From REEB95 sp035934235 (lineage in GTDB: Bacteria; Pseudomonadota; Alphaproteobacteria; ATCC43930; CGMCC-115725), in assembly GCA_035934235.1 (NCBI GenBank), contig DASYYB010000054.1, positions 1-64,000 on the forward strand: 64,000 bases of DNA, in the 5' to 3' direction. The notes below the pieces were generated by a model, which had not been told where the DNA came from, searched no databases, and saw nothing but the letters and a program-made list of their open reading frames with translations. Positions 6,274 to 15,674 of this stretch are shown in pieces. Every line of letters starts with the position of its first letter. Position 1 is the first letter of the stretch. Made by a program: the position numbers and the translations under genes.

Positions 6274-9072
6274 ATGACCAAACGCATGCTTATCGATGCG
6301 GCTCACCCAGAGGAAAGCCGGGTCGTGGTGCTCGACGGCAATCGGCTCGTCGAATTCGACTACGAAACCTCGACTAAGAAACAGATCAAAGGAAACATCT
6401 ATCTCGCCAAGGTGACGCGCGTCGAGCCGTCGCTACAGGCGGCGTTCGTGGAATATGGCGGCAATCGCCACGGTTTCCTCGCCTTCAACGAAATTCATCC
6501 CGACTATTACCGGATTCCGATGGCCGACCGCGAGGCGGCGATCGAAGCCGAGCGCGTTGCCGAGGCGGCCGAAAATCAGCGGGAAGAAGAGCGCGAAGAG
6601 GCCGGCCTCGACGCGCCGGGAGAGTCCGCCGAGACGCACGATGCCGCTGCACTCGATGCGCCGCATGCGGAGCTCGCGAGCGAGCCGTTCTATGCCGGCG
6701 ACCATCCGTCGGAGACGGACACCGGCGAGCCCACGCCGTTCGGCGAACCCGATCCCGATCACGGCGATGACACGGCCGACGTCGCCGAGGCCGAATCCTT
6801 GCCTATGCTCGATGCGAGCGAACCAGCCCATACGGACACCGAGGCTGTTGCCGAAAGCACGGCCGAGGCCGCCCCGCTCGACCCAAACGCTACGACCGAA
6901 GGCGCACCAACCGGCGAGGCCGCGGCGACACCGACCAGCGTCGAGACGCTCGGCGGCGACGAGATCGAGGAGGCACGGCGGCCGATTCGGCGGCCGTTCC
7001 GCCATTACAAAATTCAGGAAGTGATCAAACGCCGGCAGATCATGCTGGTGCAAGTCACCAAGGAGGAGCGCGGCAACAAGGGCGCCGCGCTGACGACCTA
7101 TATCTCCCTCGCCGGCCGTTATTGCGTGCTGATGCCGAATACGCCGCGCGGCGGCGGCGTCTCGCGCAAGATCACCAGCGCCAACGACCGCCGCCGGCTG
7201 AAGGAGCTGATGAGCGGCCTCGAAGTGCCGGAAGGCATGGGCGTCATCGTCCGCACCGCCGGCAGCGAGCGCTCCAAGCCCGAGATCGGGCGCGACCTCG
7301 AATATCTCCGCCGGTTATGGGACGACATCCGCGAACTGACGCTCAAATCGACCGCGCCGGCGCTGATCTACGAAGAAGGCAACATCATCAAGCGCGCGAT
7401 CCGCGATCTCTACAGCCGCGACCTCGAGGAGATCGTCGTTGACGGCGAGGCCGGATACCAAAATGCGCGCACCTTCATGCAGATGCTGATGCCGGACGAC
7501 GTGCGGCGGGTGAAACTCTATCGCGATCCCAACGTGCCGTTGTTCCAGCGTTATCCGATCGAAGGACAGCTTGACGCGATCCATTCGCCGACGGTGCAAC
7601 TCAAATCCGGCGGTTACGTCGTCATCAATCCGACCGAGGCGCTGGTCTCGATCGACGTCAACTCGGGGCGATCGACACGCGAGCGCAATATCGAGGAAAC
7701 CGCGACCAAGACCAACCTGGAAGCCGCCGACGAGATCGCACGCCAACTGCGGCTGCGCGATCTCGCCGGCCTGATCGTCATCGACTTCATCGACATGGAA
7801 GTCTCGCGCAACCAGCACGCCGTCGAACGCCGGCTGAAAGAGGCGATGCGCCAGGACCGTGCGCGCATTCAGATCGGCCGCATCAGCCCGTTCGGCCTGC
7901 TCGAATTGTCACGCCAGCGCTTGCGGCCGTCGCTGCTCGAAACATCGACACAGCCCTGCCCGCATTGCGGCGGCACCGGTCATATCCGTTCGACGGAATC
8001 GACGGCGCTCCACGTTCTGCGCGCGATCGAGGAAGAAGGCGTCCGCCGCCGCTCGGCGGAAGTCACCGTCGCCGTGCCCGACGCGGTCGGCCTCTATATC
8101 CTCAATCAGAAGCGTGCGACGCTTCAGCAGGTCGAGGCGCGCTACGGCATGCGGGTTTTCATCAAGACCGACGTGGCGCTGATTCCGCCGCAATACAAGC
8201 TCGACCGCATGCGCGCGTTGACGCCGGCCGAAGTCGCCGCCTTGCCGGTGACGACGGCACCGGCCGCGCCGATCGACGAGGAATCCGCCGATACAGTCGG
8301 CGCCGGTGACGAGGCGATTGCCGGCGCGTCTGAGACCTTCTCCGAACCGATGGGAGACAGAGAGCCGACGGCAGATCGCGGTCACGCCGGCGACCATCAA
8401 GAGCAAGGCCAAGGCGAAGGCGGTGGCCGCCGCCGCCGCCGCCGGCGTGGACGCCGCGGTGGACGCGGCCGCCACGGCGATGCGCCGTCCCAGGGTAGCG
8501 AGCCCCAGCCGAGTGGCGAGCCGCCGCGTCACGCCAGCCCGCAACCGCCGGCCGAACGCAGTTTCCGACCGTCCTTTGCCCTGTTACCCGGCGAGCCCGG
8601 CTATGTCGCCGGCGGCAGCGATGAAGAGGTTGGCGACAGCGAGCCGCCGCAGCCGGAATCGACTCACGACGCCACCCGCTTCGGCGCCGAGCCGCAGCCC
8701 GGTCACGAGAGCACCGGACAACCTGGTCAAGGCGACGAAAGCCGACGCCATCGCCGACGTGGTCGTCGTGGCGGTCGCCGCCGGCGCGGTCGCGGCGGCG
8801 AGCAGCGCGGTGAGTCGATGGCCGGCAATGCCGGGCCGGACATGGCGGGGCACGAAACCACGTCGGCCGCGCCGCCGGCCGAACACGACGCTCTGCCGGT
8901 CGAGGCACCGCTGCCGCCACCGGCACCGGCACCGCGCGCGGCAAGTCCGGAACCGCGGCCGGAACCGGCGCCGGTCGAAGCCGAGCGCCAGCCGATCCAG
9001 CACAACGTCCCGCCAGCGCACGAAATCACCGGGCCGGCAAGCGCCCCGAAAAAGGGCTGGTGGCGTCGCTGA
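6274..9072 (+). CDS. rne: Ribonuclease E
   Basis: RNase E starts mRNA decay and processes rRNA and tRNA precursors; it is the scaffold of the degradosome. The 932-residue protein has an S1 domain beginning near residue 36 and interrupted at about 90-245 by an acidic, low-complexity insert, as in other alphaproteobacteria. A DNase I-like catalytic domain follows, with metal-binding aspartates in VSIDVNSG (about 461) and LIVIDFID (about 504), and then the zinc-link CPHC at 562-565. The C-terminal third is disordered, with two arginine-rich blocks (about 715-730 and 828-848) likely to bind RNA. It ends PKKGWWRR; a GWW tail in Caulobacter RNase E binds PNPase. The ATG at 6274 follows CGGAG. Confidence 0.97.
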   Translation: MTKRMLIDAAHPEESRVVVLDGNRLVEFDYETSTKKQIKGNIYLAKVTRVEPSLQAAFVEYGGNRHGFLAFNEIHPDYYRIPMADREAAIEAERVAEAAENQREEEREEAGLDAPGESAETHDAAALDAPHAELASEPFYAGDHPSETDTGEPTPFGEPDPDHGDDTADVAEAESLPMLDASEPAHTDTEAVAESTAEAAPLDPNATTEGAPTGEAAATPTSVETLGGDEIEEARRPIRRPFRHYKIQEVIKRRQIMLVQVTKEERGNKGAALTTYISLAGRYCVLMPNTPRGGGVSRKITSANDRRRLKELMSGLEVPEGMGVIVRTAGSERSKPEIGRDLEYLRRLWDDIRELTLKSTAPALIYEEGNIIKRAIRDLYSRDLEEIVVDGEAGYQNARTFMQMLMPDDVRRVKLYRDPNVPLFQRYPIEGQLDAIHSPTVQLKSGGYVVINPTEALVSIDVNSGRSTRERNIEETATKTNLEAADEIARQLRLRDLAGLIVIDFIDMEVSRNQHAVERRLKEAMRQDRARIQIGRISPFGLLELSRQRLRPSLLETSTQPCPHCGGTGHIRSTESTALHVLRAIEEEGVRRRSAEVTVAVPDAVGLYILNQKRATLQQVEARYGMRVFIKTDVALIPPQYKLDRMRALTPAEVAALPVTTAPAAPIDEESADTVGAGDEAIAGASETFSEPMGDREPTADRGHAGDHQEQGQGEGGGRRRRRRRGRRGGRGRHGDAPSQGSEPQPSGEPPRHASPQPPAERSFRPSFALLPGEPGYVAGGSDEEVGDSEPPQPESTHDATRFGAEPQPGHESTGQPGQGDESRRHRRRGRRGGRRRRGRGGEQRGESMAGNAGPDMAGHETTSAAPPAEHDALPVEAPLPPPAPAPRAASPEPRPEPAPVEAERQPIQHNVPPAHEITGPASAPKKGWWRR

Positions 9073-9081
9073 GCGTGGCGT

Positions 9082-10230
9082 CTAGCCGCGCCATCCCTTG
9101 AGCCGGCGGGCCGCTTCGGCGACAACGGCCGGCGATCCGGCATAGCAGAAACGCACGGTGGCGCGGCCGCGGCGTGGATCGAAATCTGTGCCCGGCGTGA
9201 GCGCGATGCCGGTCTCGCGCAACAGTCGTCGGCAGAATTCTTCGCTGTCGTTGGTGCGGTGCGCAACGTCGGCGTAGAGGTAAAACGCGCCGTCCGACGG
9301 CGCCAGCCGGTCGAAGCCGGCCGCCGGCAGCTCGCGCAACAACAGCGCTCGGTTCTCAGCATAGCGCGCGACGTTGGCATCGAGCTCCGGCAAGCAGTCG
9401 AACGCGGCAACCGCCGCATGCTGTGACAACGACGGTGGCGACACGTAGAGATTCTGCGCCAGGCATTCGACGGCGCGGGCCATGTCCTCCGGCACCACCA
9501 TCCAGCCGACGCGCCAGCCGGTCATCGAGAAATATTTCGAGAAGCTGTTGACCACGATCGCTTGCGGGTCGAACGCGAGCGCCGTCGCCGCCGGCGCGCC
9601 ATAGGCGATGCCGTGATAGATCTCGTCCGAGATCAAGCGGATCCCCGCGGCGCGGCAATGCAGCGCGATGGCGGCAAACTCCGCCGCAGGGATCATCGTG
9701 CCGGTCGGATTGGCGGGGCTGGCGATGATCAGCCCTTCGACGCCCTGCTCTTGCGCCCGCAGCCGCTCGAGGGTCACCTGATAGCGCTCGTCGGCGCCGG
9801 CTGTCAGCTCGACCGGAACCAGATCGAGCGCCGTCAGGATATTGCGATAGGCGGGATAGCCCGGGAAACAGATCGCGACTTTGTCGCCGGGCTCGAAGGC
9901 CGCGAGACAGGCAAGAACGAATCCAGCAGATGAACCCGTCGTGACGACGATGCGCGCCGGATCGAGCGTCACGCCGTACCGGTCGCGATAATAGGTGGCA
10001 ATGGCCGCGCGCAACGCCGGCAGGCCGAGCGCGTCGGTGTAGCCAAGCACGTCGCGCTCGAGCGCGGCGCGCGCCGCCGCGATCACGCCCGCAGGCGCGG
10101 GTGTCGACGGCTGTCCGACTTCGAGATGCAGAACGTCCTTGCCGGTCGCGGCGCGCGCATTGGCGTCGCGGAGCACCTCCATCACGATAAACGGCGGAAC
10201 CCGTCCGCGTGCGGAAATTTTGAGCGTCAT
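9082..10230 (-). CDS. Class I/II pyridoxal-phosphate aminotransferase
   Basis: A 382-residue fold-type I aminotransferase, like aspartate/aromatic aminotransferases of the AspC/DapL-like group. The PLP lysine lies in SFSKYFSMTGWRVGW (Lys at about 232); the cofactor-binding ASPANPTGT is at about 165 and the substrate-carboxylate arginine in VRFCY near the C-terminus. The N-terminal RVPPFIVMEVL and LEVGQPSTPAP are typical of the family. The exact amino acid substrate cannot be read from sequence. It converges with rne (9 bp apart) and diverges from the M48 protease gene. It has a weak ribosome site. Confidence 0.88.
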   Translation of the reverse strand: MTLKISARGRVPPFIVMEVLRDANARAATGKDVLHLEVGQPSTPAPAGVIAAARAALERDVLGYTDALGLPALRAAIATYYRDRYGVTLDPARIVVTTGSSAGFVLACLAAFEPGDKVAICFPGYPAYRNILTALDLVPVELTAGADERYQVTLERLRAQEQGVEGLIIASPANPTGTMIPAAEFAAIALHCRAAGIRLISDEIYHGIAYGAPAATALAFDPQAIVVNSFSKYFSMTGWRVGWMVVPEDMARAVECLAQNLYVSPPSLSQHAAVAAFDCLPELDANVARYAENRALLLRELPAAGFDRLAPSDGAFYLYADVAHRTNDSEEFCRRLLRETGIALTPGTDFDPRRGRATVRFCYAGSPAVVAEAARRLKGWRG

Positions 10231-10427
10231 GGCAATCTGTCGGCGGCGCGACCGCCGGGCACGATATCAAACGATTCCAACAGCTTGAAACTTGCCACCC
10301 GTTTCCGCCCCTATGTTATTGATTCCCGTGCGCGATCCGACCGTACAATGTCTTGCGATCGGCCGCATCGGTGGTTGACGGTGGCGGTTGTGGCGTTTAC
10401 CAGGGATGCGGAGCCGCCCATTTGCGC

Positions 10428-11774
10428 GTGAAAATCGCTCTCAGGATCGTTTGTCTGCTGCTGACCGTCGTTGTCGTGCCCGTTCGGCAAGCAGCAGCCG
10501 ATGACGATTCGCTGAACCTCATCCGCGATGTCGAGACCGAGACGATGCTGCGCACCTTCGAGATGCCGGTGTGGCGTGCGGCCGGCCTCGACCCCAGTGC
10601 CATGCACTTCTACATCATCCAGGATGATGTGCTGAACTCCTTCGTCGCCGGCGGTCAGAACATCTTCATGTATACCGGCACGATCCTGCGCGCTGACCGA
10701 CCCAATGAGTTGGTCGGCATCATGGCGCACGAAACCGGCCACATCGCCGGCGGCCATCTCGCGCGCTTCGCGACCGAAATGCACGATGCGACGATCAAGG
10801 CGATCATTGCCATGGCGGTCGGCGCCGCCGCGTCGGTCGTCGGCCGCGATTACGGCGGTATCGGCGGCGCGATGGCGGGCGGCGAAGGCGTCGGCGAACG
10901 CTCGTTCCTGTCGTTCTCGGTGGCGCAGGAAGGCGCGGCCGACCATGCCGCCCTCAAATTTCTCGACGCGACCCATCAATCGTCGAAGGGCTTGCTCGAT
11001 TTCTTCAAAATCCTCGAACCCGAGGAGCTGCTGTCGCCGGGGCAACAGGACCCCTATCTCCGCACCCACCCGTTGACGACCGAACGTATCGACTATGTGC
11101 AGCGGTACGTCCTCAGCTCGCCGTACACCAACACCCCCGATCCGCCGCAGTGGATTTCGATGCTGGCCGACGTCAAAGCGAAGCTGCACGGCTTCCTCGA
11201 TCCGCCGACACAGACCTTGGAGAAATATCCCACCACGGATCAATCGGTGCCGGCGCGCTACGCGCGTGCCATCGCCTATTACCGGATTCCGGAAGTGGAC
11301 AAGGCGCTGGCTGAGGTCGACAGCTTGATTCACGAGCAGCCGAACAATCCGTATTTCTGGGAACTCAAGGGCCAGATCCTGTTCGATAACGGGCGCGTGA
11401 CCGACGCCGTCGCGCCGTATCAGCGCGCCGTCGCGCTCAACAATGCACCATTGATGCGCGTCGAACTGGCCCAGGTCGAACTCGAGACCGAAAACCCGTC
11501 GTTGCTGCCGAAGGCGCTGGCGCAACTCTCGGACGCTGTCGTCTTTGAACACGACAACCCGGAAGCCTGGCACTTCCTCGCGATCGCCTATGGCCGCAGC
11601 AACAATATCGGCATGGCGGCGTTGAGCCTCGCCGAGGAAGGCATGGCCAATGGCGACTACAAGACTGCCATCCAGCAAGCGATCCGCGCTCGCCAGATCC
11701 TGCCGGCTGGGCCGCGACGCCAGCGCGCCGAAGACATCGAAGCCGAAGCCAAGCGTATTCGCGACGCGTCCTAA
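10428..11774 (+). CDS. Periplasmic M48 zinc metalloprotease with C-terminal TPR repeats
   Basis: A 448-residue BepA/YfgC-like protease, thought to act in the periplasm on misassembled outer-membrane proteins. From GTG 10428 the protein begins with a signal peptide (VKIALRIVCLLLTVVVVP, cut near AAA-DDD). The zinc motif HETGH is at about 101-105, and the third ligand is a glutamate in AQEGAADHAAL (about 168). Residues after about 270 form helical TPR-like repeats (PNNPYFWELKGQILFDNGR, then similar units). The open frame runs upstream to 10353, but that part is not signal-like, so GTG 10428 is preferred. Its stop overlaps the start region of the DsbA-like gene, so the two periplasmic proteins are probably co-expressed. 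Confidence 0.9.
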   Translation: MKIALRIVCLLLTVVVVPVRQAAADDDSLNLIRDVETETMLRTFEMPVWRAAGLDPSAMHFYIIQDDVLNSFVAGGQNIFMYTGTILRADRPNELVGIMAHETGHIAGGHLARFATEMHDATIKAIIAMAVGAAASVVGRDYGGIGGAMAGGEGVGERSFLSFSVAQEGAADHAALKFLDATHQSSKGLLDFFKILEPEELLSPGQQDPYLRTHPLTTERIDYVQRYVLSSPYTNTPDPPQWISMLADVKAKLHGFLDPPTQTLEKYPTTDQSVPARYARAIAYYRIPEVDKALAEVDSLIHEQPNNPYFWELKGQILFDNGRVTDAVAPYQRAVALNNAPLMRVELAQVELETENPSLLPKALAQLSDAVVFEHDNPEAWHFLAIAYGRSNNIGMAALSLAEEGMANGDYKTAIQQAIRARQILPAGPRRQRAEDIEAEAKRIRDAS

Positions 11775-11791
11775 TGGACAAAAGGATCGGA

Positions 11792-12544
11792 ATGCTCAAA
11801 TTTTCTATCACCGTGTTGATCGTTCTTGCCGCCGCGTTCGCCGGACCCGCAACCGCCGTGGCGCAATCGTTCTCGCCCGCGCAAAAGCAGGAAATCGATC
11901 GCTTGATCCACGATTACCTGCAGCAGCATCCGGAAGCGGTCATGGATGCGCTCAAAGCCGCGCAGCAACAGGCTGACGCCGCCAAGGCGGCTGCGGCCAA
12001 ACAGACGATTGCGGCGAAACGCGACGAGCTGCTGCATGATCCAAATTCGGCCGTCGCCGGCAATCCCAATGGGGACGTCACGCTGGTCGAGTTCTTCGAC
12101 TATCGCTGCCCGTACTGCAAAGCGATCGAGCCGTCGCTCGATGGGTTGATCAAAGAGGACGGGAACCTCCGCGTCGTCTACAAGGAGTTCCCAATCCTCG
12201 GTCCGACGTCGGTCGTTGCATCGCGTGTCGCCATTGCCGCACGCCAGCAAGGCAAGTACGCCGCGTTCCATGCCCGGATGATGGCGCTCAAGGGCAATAT
12301 CGACGACGACGCCGTGATGAAGGTCGCCGAAGCCAGCGGCCTCGACCTCGCCAAGCTCAAGCGCGACATGACGGCAGCGTCCGTCGGCCAGATCATCCAG
12401 CGCAATTACGCGCTGGCCGACGCACTCGGTATCGATGCAACGCCGGCGCTGGTGATCGGTGACCAGCTTACCATGGGCGCGGTCGACATCGATGAGCTGC
12501 GGCAGCTCATCGCCGACGCGCGCAAGAACAAGAAGGGCAGCTAG
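11792..12544 (+). CDS. Periplasmic DsbA/ScsC-like thiol-disulfide oxidoreductase
   Basis: A 250-residue secreted thioredoxin-fold protein. It has a signal peptide (about 1-25, ending ATAVAQ), an N-terminal helical segment (EIDRLIHDYLQQHPEAVMDA and an alanine-rich helix) like the oligomerisation arm of ScsC/Com1-type DsbA proteins, then the active site CPYC (Cys at about 106 and 109) and the cis-proline loop GIDATPALVIG. It probably oxidises or isomerises disulfides in the periplasm; the trimer arm would favour isomerase activity, which is inference. An earlier in-frame ATG at 11774 overlaps the protease stop (TAATG), but ATG 11792 has AAAGGA at good spacing. The gene ends in a CTAG shared with the opposing SRAP gene. 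Confidence 0.9.
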   Translation: MLKFSITVLIVLAAAFAGPATAVAQSFSPAQKQEIDRLIHDYLQQHPEAVMDALKAAQQQADAAKAAAAKQTIAAKRDELLHDPNSAVAGNPNGDVTLVEFFDYRCPYCKAIEPSLDGLIKEDGNLRVVYKEFPILGPTSVVASRVAIAARQQGKYAAFHARMMALKGNIDDDAVMKVAEASGLDLAKLKRDMTAASVGQIIQRNYALADALGIDATPALVIGDQLTMGAVDIDELRQLIADARKNKKGS

Positions 12545-13239
12545 CCGACGACGGTCTCGGGCCCGACCGGTTCGGTCAAATTCGCCTCGTCGATGCGCGC
12601 CGAATTGACACGTTTGGCAACCGGGACATAACGCAAATCGGCTACCGGCACGCCGGCAAGCGCCGAAGTCACCCGCGCCGGTTCGCTTGCCGGATCGAGC
12701 CAAGCATTGAGATCGGCGCCGGCAAGAATCACCGGCATGCGCGGATGGAGCGGCCGTAACAGCTCGTTCGCGGCTGTGGTGACGATCGTGAAGCTGTCGG
12801 TCGGCGTCGCGGCGGCGTCGCGCGGGTCGATCCATCGGTCCCACAGTCCGGCGAACGCAAACGGCGCGTTGTCGCGTCGCGTCACCAGGTAGGGTTGCCG
12901 GGCGGCGCCCTCACCCGACCAATCGTAGAAGCCGTCGGCCAGCACCGCGCAGCGCCGCTGGCGCAGCGCCTTGGCGAAAGCCGGCCGCGACGCCAGGCTT
13001 TCGGCACGCGCATTCATCAGAGACGCGCCGATCTTGGCGTCTTTTGCCCAGGACGGGATGAGCCCCCAGCGCAGATTTTGCACCGTGCGCTCGCCCGCGG
13101 GCTGGCGCCGTTGCCGGACGACCGGCGCGTCTTGCGTCGGCGCGACGTTATAGCGCGCCGGCAGGTTCGGGCGCTCGACGAAGCCGAAAACATCCCGCAA
13201 TATCTCGGCCGGCGTGGCCAGCTTGTAACGTCCGCACAT
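12541..13239 (-). CDS. SRAP-domain abasic-site sensor (YedK/HMCES family)
   Basis: A 232-residue protein of the SOS response-associated peptidase family. YedK and HMCES react through the N-terminal cysteine with abasic sites in single-stranded DNA to form a stable thiazolidine crosslink that protects the site. The start was set at ATG 13239 because it yields MCGRYK, which exposes Cys2 after methionine removal; GAGG lies 10 bases upstream. Other family residues are visible: ARYNVAPTQ, GLIPSWAKD, NARAE (Asn and Glu) and the histidine in LHPRMPVIL. The gene converges with the DsbA-like gene (4-bp CTAG overlap of stops) and diverges from the molybdenum hydroxylase gene. No LexA box was recognised upstream. 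Confidence 0.93.
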   Translation of the reverse strand: MCGRYKLATPAEILRDVFGFVERPNLPARYNVAPTQDAPVVRQRRQPAGERTVQNLRWGLIPSWAKDAKIGASLMNARAESLASRPAFAKALRQRRCAVLADGFYDWSGEGAARQPYLVTRRDNAPFAFAGLWDRWIDPRDAAATPTDSFTIVTTAANELLRPLHPRMPVILAGADLNAWLDPASEPARVTSALAGVPVADLRYVPVAKRVNSARIDEANLTEPVGPETVVG

Positions 13240-13349
13240 GCGCAAGGACCTCGTTCGTTCATACCGTCCGGGCGAAAAAGAGATTGGTCGGCCCGTGCTC
13301 GCGCCGCTATTTTAGCGCCCTTCGCCACGACGACAGAGATTTCCCCTCC

Positions 13350-15674
13350 ATGGGACAGTTCGGCATGGGCCAGCCGGTGCGGCGCAGCGAGGATCGCCGC
13401 TTCATCACCGGTGCCGGCCGCTACACAGACGATATCGTATTGCCGCGTCAAACCGTCGGCTATGTCCTGCGCGCGCCGCATGCGCACGCGGTGATCCGCG
13501 CGATCGATACCGCAGCGGCACTCGCGGCGCCCGGCGTTGTCGGCATCTTCACCGGCACCGATCTCGAGCGTGACGGCATCGGCAAGATCCCCTGCGTCGT
13601 GCCGCTCAAGAACCGCGACGGCAGCCGCATCAAAATGGTCGAGCATCCGCTGCTCGCGACCGGCCGCGTACGGCATGTCGGCGATGGCGTCGCCTTTGTC
13701 GTCGCCGAGAGCGCCGCCGCCGCCAAGGATGCCGCGGAATTGACCCAGGTCGATTACGACGTTTTGCCGGCCGTCGCAGACACCGCGCGCGCCGCCGAGC
13801 CCGGCGCGCCGCTGGTCTGGGACCATATCCCGAACAATCTTTGCTTTGACTGGGAAACCGGCAACCGCAAGGCAACCGAAGCCGCGTTCGCGCGCGCGAA
13901 GCACGTGATCGAGCTCAATCTGATCAACAACCGGCTGGTTGCCAACTCGATGGAGCCGCGTGGCGCATTGGGCGCTTACGATGCCGCCGAGGATCGCTTC
14001 ACGCTTTACACGTCGACACAAGGATCGCATGCGATCCGTCGCCTGCTGGCCGCCAGCGTCTTCCGATTTGCCGAGCACCGCATCCGCGTCGTGACGCCGG
14101 ACGTCGGCGGCGGCTTCGGCATGAAGCTGTTTCTCTATCCCGAGCACGGCCTTGTGCTTTATGCCGCACGTAAGCTCGGCCGACCGGTCAAATGGATCGG
14201 CGAACGCGGCGAATCCTTTCTCAGCGACGCGCAAGGCCGCGACAACGTCACGCGCGCGCGGCTGGCGCTCGACGCCGACCTCAATTTTCTCGCGGTCGAC
14301 GTCGAGACCACGGCCAACCTCGGCGCCTATCTGTCGAACTTCGGCACCTTCATTCCGACGATGGCCGGCACGGCGATGCTCGCCGGCGTCTATCGCACGC
14401 CAGCCGCCGTGGTGCGCGTCAAGGGCGTCTATACCAATACGGTGGCGGTCGATGCCTATCGCGGTGCCGGCCGGCCGGAGGCCAATTACGCACTCGAACG
14501 GCTGGTCGATCACGCCGCGCGCAAGCTCGGCGTCGCACCGACGGAGTTGCGCCGGCGTAACTTCATTCCGCCCGACGCTATGCCGTTCAAGACCGTGTTT
14601 GGCATGACGTACGACAGCGGCGAGTTCGCCAGGAATCTCGCCGACGCGCTCAAGCACGCCGACCGCGACGGATTTGCCGCGCGCAAGGCGCAATCGGCGG
14701 CGCGCGGCAAGCTGCGCGGCTTTGGCCTTTCCACCTATATCGAGCAGTGCGGTGGCGGCTTCGACGAAATGGCCGAAATCCGCTTCGATTCAAGCGGCGC
14801 GGTGACCGTCATCGTCGGCTCGCAATCGTCAGGTCAGGGCCACCAGACGGCCTATGCACAGCTCGTCGCCGATGGATTGGGCGTGCCGTTCGACCAGATA
14901 CGTGTGCACCAAGGCGATACCGACGTCGTCGGCTTCGGTCGCGGCACCGGCGGCTCGCGGTCGCTGCCGGTCGCCGGTAACGCGCTCGGCATGGCGATCC
15001 AGCGCATCGTCGATAAGGGCAAGAAGATCGCGGCGCACCGCCTCGAAGCCGCCGAAGCCGATATCGAATTCGCCGACGGCGAATACGTGATCGCCGGCAC
15101 CGACAAGCGCGTCAGCATGATCGAGGTCGCACAAGCGGCACACAATCCATTGCTGCTACCGGCCGGGTTCGAGCCGGGCTTCGACGAAAAGGCGCACTAC
15201 CTTCCCGCCGCGCATACCTTTCCGAATGGCTGCCACGTCTGCGAGGTCGAGATCGATCCCGACACCGGCGTGACGACCGTGCTCCGCTATGTCGTCGTCG
15301 ACGATTTCGGCAATGTCGTGAACCCGCTGTTGCTCGCCGGACAGATTCACGGTGGCGTGGCCCAAGGCATCGGCCAGGCGCTGATCGAGGGCTGCGTCTA
15401 TGACGATGGCGGGCAGCTGGTTACCGGCTCGTTCATGGATTACGCCTTGCCGCATGCCGACGACGTGCCCGCGGTCGAGTTCTCGTACAACGTCGTGCCG
15501 TGTCGGACCAATCCGCTCGGCGTCAAGGGCGCAGGCGAAGCCGGCGCCATCGGCGCGCCGCCGGCGGTGATCAACGCCGTCGTCGATGCGCTCGCCGGGC
15601 TGGGCGTCAAAACTATCGAAATGCCGGCGACGCCGCACAATGTCTGGCGCGCCATCCAGCAGGCACGCGGATGA
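13350..15674 (+). CDS. Molybdenum hydroxylase large subunit (xanthine dehydrogenase/CoxL family)
   Basis: A 774-residue molybdopterin-cytosine-dinucleotide binding subunit. It contains GQPVRRSEDRRFITGAGRYTDD at the N-terminus, GGGFGMK near 250, the active-site loop AYRGAGRPE at about 369-377 and the catalytic glutamate in GAGEAGAIG (about 730). AYRGAGR marks form II; true aerobic CO dehydrogenase (form I) has AYRCSFR with a cysteine, so CO is an unlikely substrate. Enzymes of this family need an FAD subunit and a [2Fe-2S] subunit; neither gene is in this window, so partners must be encoded elsewhere or lost. The ATG at 13350 matches the usual MGQFG-type start. Its stop overlaps cysQ by 4 bases (ATGA). 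Confidence 0.92.
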   Translation: MGQFGMGQPVRRSEDRRFITGAGRYTDDIVLPRQTVGYVLRAPHAHAVIRAIDTAAALAAPGVVGIFTGTDLERDGIGKIPCVVPLKNRDGSRIKMVEHPLLATGRVRHVGDGVAFVVAESAAAAKDAAELTQVDYDVLPAVADTARAAEPGAPLVWDHIPNNLCFDWETGNRKATEAAFARAKHVIELNLINNRLVANSMEPRGALGAYDAAEDRFTLYTSTQGSHAIRRLLAASVFRFAEHRIRVVTPDVGGGFGMKLFLYPEHGLVLYAARKLGRPVKWIGERGESFLSDAQGRDNVTRARLALDADLNFLAVDVETTANLGAYLSNFGTFIPTMAGTAMLAGVYRTPAAVVRVKGVYTNTVAVDAYRGAGRPEANYALERLVDHAARKLGVAPTELRRRNFIPPDAMPFKTVFGMTYDSGEFARNLADALKHADRDGFAARKAQSAARGKLRGFGLSTYIEQCGGGFDEMAEIRFDSSGAVTVIVGSQSSGQGHQTAYAQLVADGLGVPFDQIRVHQGDTDVVGFGRGTGGSRSLPVAGNALGMAIQRIVDKGKKIAAHRLEAAEADIEFADGEYVIAGTDKRVSMIEVAQAAHNPLLLPAGFEPGFDEKAHYLPAAHTFPNGCHVCEVEIDPDTGVTTVLRYVVVDDFGNVVNPLLLAGQIHGGVAQGIGQALIEGCVYDDGGQLVTGSFMDYALPHADDVPAVEFSYNVVPCRTNPLGVKGAGEAGAIGAPPAVINAVVDALAGLGVKTIEMPATPHNVWRAIQQARG

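Noticed and set aside
8420..8480. Simple repeat of CGC/GGC triplets
   Set aside because: It is the in-frame arginine/glycine block of RNase E, not an independent repeat element.
13017..14693. A 558-codon open frame opposite the molybdenum hydroxylase and SRAP genes
   Set aside because: It has low-complexity, Arg-rich product and crosses two well-supported genes; no ribosome site.
13350..15674. Aerobic CO dehydrogenase
   Set aside because: The active-site loop is AYRGAGR, not AYRCSFR; it is a form II family member with another substrate.
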